Shown here piece by piece: positions 61,911 to 64,000 of a DNA stretch of 64,000 nucleotides. The notes beneath the pieces were generated by a model. The model saw only the letters and a list, made by a program, of their open reading frames with translations, was not told where the DNA came from and searched no databases. The stretch's first letter is position 1; each line of letters starts with the position of its first letter. A program made the translations under genes and the position numbers. Source of the stretch: Chitinophagaceae bacterium UBA2375 (lineage in GTDB: Bacteria; Bacteroidota; Bacteroidia; Chitinophagales; Chitinophagaceae); assembly GCA_002343985.1 (NCBI GenBank), contig DDTB01000026.1, forward strand, positions 62,360 through 126,359, read 5' to 3'.

Positions 61911-61946
61911 ACATAAAAAAAGAGCCATAAGGCTCTTTTTTTATGT
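61911..61946. terminator. Bidirectional intrinsic terminator
   Basis: Perfect 16-bp stem (61911-61926 with 61931-61946) around ATAA, with A- and T-runs in the outer stem. Shared by the DUF3570 cassette (plus) and the oxoamine synthase (minus). Confidence 0.85.
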
Positions 61947-61967
61947 TCAACATGATTTGATCATTGA

Positions 61968-63221
61968 TTATATGCTCTCCGCCATATCTGGTATCTGTGC
62001 CGCTTTGTAGGCGCCGGCATCCAGTTTGCGTTTTGTTTCCTCAAAAGCTTTCAGCGTCAGTTCAATATCTTCATCGCTGTGCGCCGCTGTTGGGATGATC
62101 CTGTAGATGATATCTCCTTTAGGGATCACCGGGTACACCACAATCGAGCAGAAAATGTGATAATTTTCACGCAAGTCCATCACCATTTGGGTGGCTTCAG
62201 GCACATCGCCTTTCATGTAAATGGGCGTAACGGGTGAATTGGTATGGCCGATATCAAAGCCCCGGTCTTTCAGCCCCTGCTGCAGTTTGCGCACATTGCT
62301 CCAGAGTTTTTCGCGCAGTTCGGGCATGGTCTTTACCATCTCCATCCGCTTCAGCATGCCTTCTACAATCAGCAATGGCAGGCTCTTCGCGAATATCTGG
62401 GAACGCGTATTGTATCGCAGGTATTTGATCACGGCTTTCGGTCCGCTGATGAATGCGCCGATGCTGCCCATACTCTTTACGAAAGTGCTGAAATAAAGAT
62501 CAATGCCGGCCTGGCAACCTTGTGCCTCATCGGCACCCGCGCCTGTTGGGCCCATATACCCAAAGCCATGCGCATCATCGATCAGTATGCGGAATTCATA
62601 TTTATCCTTTAACGCTACAATTTCTTTCAGGATGCCTTGTTCGCCATCCATGCCAAACACACCTTCCGTAATCAGGAGGATGCCGCCGCCCTGTTTATTG
62701 GCCATTTCCGTGGCCCTTTGTAATTGTTTCTCGCAATCGGCAATATCATTATGTTTGAACGCGTAGCGATGGCCCATGTGCAGGCGAACGCCGTCAACGA
62801 TGCAGGCATGCGATTCGGCATCGTACACAATGACATCGCGGCGGTTCACCAGCGCGTCGATGCAGCTCATGATGCCCTGGTAACCAAAATTGAGCAACAT
62901 GGTATCTTCCCTGCTCACAAATTCGCTGATCACTTTTTCGAGTTCTTCATGCTTGCTGGTATTGCCACTCATCATGCGTGCGCCCATTGGGTTACCCATG
63001 CCATATTTGGCAGCCGCTTCAGCGTCAACCTTGCGCACTTCCGGGTGGTTTACCAAACCGAGATAATTGTTCAGGCTCCATACAATCATGTCTTTCCCGC
63101 GAAATGTCATGCGTGGGCCAAGTTCGCCTTCAAGCTTCGGAAAAGCGAAATATCCATGCGCCCTGTCCATGTGCTGTCCGATAGGGCCGCCGTCTTTAAC
63201 CAGTTTCTCAAATACGTCCAT
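61968..63221 (-). CDS. Alpha-oxoamine synthase (serine/cysteate palmitoyltransferase-like), PLP enzyme
   Basis: 417 residues. Condenses an amino acid with an acyl-CoA or acyl-ACP, releasing CO2. Visible: GMGNPMGARMMSGNTSKHEELE (from about 74), PLP-stacking His138 in YDAESHACIVDG, cofactor Asp215/His218 in LIDDAHGFG and Schiff-base Lys249 in FSTFVKSMGSIGAF. The overall sequence fits the Bacteroidota group near serine palmitoyltransferase (sphingolipids) and cysteate acyltransferase (sulfonolipids) rather than the biotin or 2-amino-3-ketobutyrate enzymes. No partner lipid gene adjoins it, so substrate stays open. Confidence 0.82.
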   Translation of the reverse strand: MDVFEKLVKDGGPIGQHMDRAHGYFAFPKLEGELGPRMTFRGKDMIVWSLNNYLGLVNHPEVRKVDAEAAAKYGMGNPMGARMMSGNTSKHEELEKVISEFVSREDTMLLNFGYQGIMSCIDALVNRRDVIVYDAESHACIVDGVRLHMGHRYAFKHNDIADCEKQLQRATEMANKQGGGILLITEGVFGMDGEQGILKEIVALKDKYEFRILIDDAHGFGYMGPTGAGADEAQGCQAGIDLYFSTFVKSMGSIGAFISGPKAVIKYLRYNTRSQIFAKSLPLLIVEGMLKRMEMVKTMPELREKLWSNVRKLQQGLKDRGFDIGHTNSPVTPIYMKGDVPEATQMVMDLRENYHIFCSIVVYPVIPKGDIIYRIIPTAAHSDEDIELTLKAFEETKRKLDAGAYKAAQIPDMAESI

Positions 63222-63289
63222 AATGAATGTTTAATCTGTGATGGGCCTGAAGCCACTGAAATGGCCTTAGCAGGCCTGTTTTCCGGCTG

Positions 63290-63297
63290 CAAAAATA
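63290..63297 (-). promoter_or_regulatory. -7 promoter box (TATTTTTG) for the oxoamine synthase
   Basis: Exact TAnnTTTG match on the minus strand, 68 bases before ATG 63221. Confidence 0.4.
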
Positions 63298-63363
63298 CAG
63301 GATTAGCCTGAAACTGTTAACATTCGCTTCATGTATGCACGCTTGCCGGCTGCAGGGTTGTGG

Positions 63364-63371
63364 TATCTTTG
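63364..63371 (+). promoter_or_regulatory. -7 promoter box (TATCTTTG) for pafA
   Basis: Exact consensus, 14 bases before ATG 63386. Confidence 0.55.
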
Positions 63372-63385
63372 TTAAAAATTCGAGC

Positions 63386-64000
63386 ATGAGATTTTTGTTT
63401 TTACTGTTGGCCTTCTGGCAAGTAGGCCAAACTGCTGTAGCCCAGGCAGGCCAATCATCAACTTCATCTCCTAAAAAGTCCGTCAATAACGGGGTTGAGC
63501 GGCCGCGGCTGGTGGTTGGACTTGTTGTTGACCAGATGCGCTGGGATTACCTCTACCGCTACCAGCACCAATATGGCAAAGATGGGTTTAACCGCCTCCT
63601 CAATAAGGGTTTTAGTTATGAGCATGCCCTGATACCTTATACGCCTTCTGTTACTGCAGCGGGCCATACCAGTATTTATACGGGCACAGTACCGGCTTTT
63701 CACGGGATAATTTCCAATTACTGGATAGACAAGCGCAGCAACCGTTCGGTGTATTGCTCGGAGGATACCCTGGTTGCAGGTGTGGGCACCCAAAGCAAGG
63801 CGGGTAAGATGAGCCCGCGAAATATGCAGGTGCCGACGATATCGGATGAATTGAGGCTGGCAACTAATTTCAGAAGCCGCGTGTATGGTATTTCTTTAAA
63901 AGACAGGGGTGGGATTTTCCCTGCGGGATATAGCGGCAATGCCGCGTACTGGCTTGATGAATCAGGCAACTGGATCAGCAGCACCTGGTATATGAAGGAA
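63386..64000 (+). CDS. pafA: PafA-type alkaline phosphatase (N-terminal part, cut by window edge)
   Basis: The frame from ATG 63386 is open to the last base (205 codons). Signal peptide ends AVAQA (about 20). The alkaline-phosphatase-superfamily metal Asp49 is in VVDQMRWDY, and the nucleophile Thr90 in TPSVTAAGHTSIYTGT. The residues that make this a phosphomonoesterase in PafA, Asn111 (GIISNYW) and the Lys172-x-Arg174 pair (GISLKDRGG), are all present and keep the expected spacing. Expected to be a periplasmic Zn enzyme releasing phosphate from organic esters. The rest is off the right edge. Confidence 0.9.
   Translation, partial: MRFLFLLLAFWQVGQTAVAQAGQSSTSSPKKSVNNGVERPRLVVGLVVDQMRWDYLYRYQHQYGKDGFNRLLNKGFSYEHALIPYTPSVTAAGHTSIYTGTVPAFHGIISNYWIDKRSNRSVYCSEDTLVAGVGTQSKAGKMSPRNMQVPTISDELRLATNFRSRVYGISLKDRGGIFPAGYSGNAAYWLDESGNWISSTWYMKE

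Overview
The window reads as a chromosomal segment of a Bacteroidota bacterium, most likely in or near the Chitinophagaceae. Signs of this are: many TAnnTTTG-type -7 promoter boxes just upstream of genes; two secreted proteins with type IX secretion (T9SS) C-terminal sorting domains, one of the 'gliding motility-associated' type; a TonB-dependent receptor with an N-terminal carboxypeptidase-regulatory domain; a PafA-type alkaline phosphatase; an alpha-oxoamine synthase of the Bacteroidota sphingolipid/sulfonolipid type; and family members typical of the phylum (short AMP nucleosidase, mitochondrial-type isocitrate dehydrogenase, DUF6702, DUF4266, DUF3570). No rRNA, tRNA, CRISPR array or transposase was seen. 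The left edge cuts an ABC-transporter ATPase and the right edge cuts pafA.

Layout. 1-7.1 kb: oligopeptide-type ABC ATPase (partial) behind amn, a secreted subtilisin-like lipoprotein, a stand-alone HsdR_N nuclease domain, glutamate dehydrogenase, and a tdk-ccmB-ccmC-ccmD block (thymidine kinase plus cytochrome c maturation). 7.2-16.7 kb: a conserved unknown, Kdo transferase (waaA), then an eight-part surface-polysaccharide sugar region: DegT/DnrJ aminotransferase, UDP-glucose dehydrogenase, UDP-glucuronate decarboxylase, a UDP-HexNAc dehydrogenase and epimerase pair, rfbC and rfbD. These supply UDP-GlcA, UDP-xylose, a UDP-HexNAc uronate and dTDP-rhamnose. 16.7-30 kb: a giant T9SS beta-propeller/PKD protein, an rRNA methyltransferase, icd, a class I isoprenoid-type enzyme, a START-like protein, a MORN-like secreted protein and a TonB receptor.

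30-36.7 kb is the accessory part: two orphan secreted proteins, an S41 peptidase whose signal peptide is frameshifted at a 10-T run, a PD40 lipoprotein, a MORN protein, a nitroreductase-fold protein with all the signature residues of iodotyrosine deiodinase, and an orphan envelope protein. Two ~60-bp promoter-like modules with identical internal spacing (30010-30068 and 35684-35743) flank a visibly AT-richer stretch. 36.8-56.5 kb: M1 peptidase, HupE/UreJ and DUF6702; CNNM/CorC and PAP2 membrane proteins; two tandem LTA-synthase-like membrane sulfatase-fold enzymes; a methyltransferase; glmM and a cysteine desulfurase; kynA; a T9SS type-B protein; mutS; lolA. 56.6-64 kb: ubiX, a thioredoxin, then a tight cassette of thioredoxin, ApbE, DUF4266 lipoprotein and two DUF3570 outer-membrane proteins, followed by the oxoamine synthase and pafA.

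The most promising undescribed system is the thioredoxin-ApbE-DUF4266-DUF3570-DUF3570 cassette at 57864-61895. It couples a flavin-transferase and a WCVPC thioredoxin to a tiny lipoprotein ending in a Gly-rich Cys-Gly-Cys-Asn tail and to two outer-membrane-type paralogues. Other leads are the deiodinase-like reductase, the poly-T frameshift, the paired promoter modules, and a 32-bp perfect palindrome in the glmM/methyltransferase divergent region.
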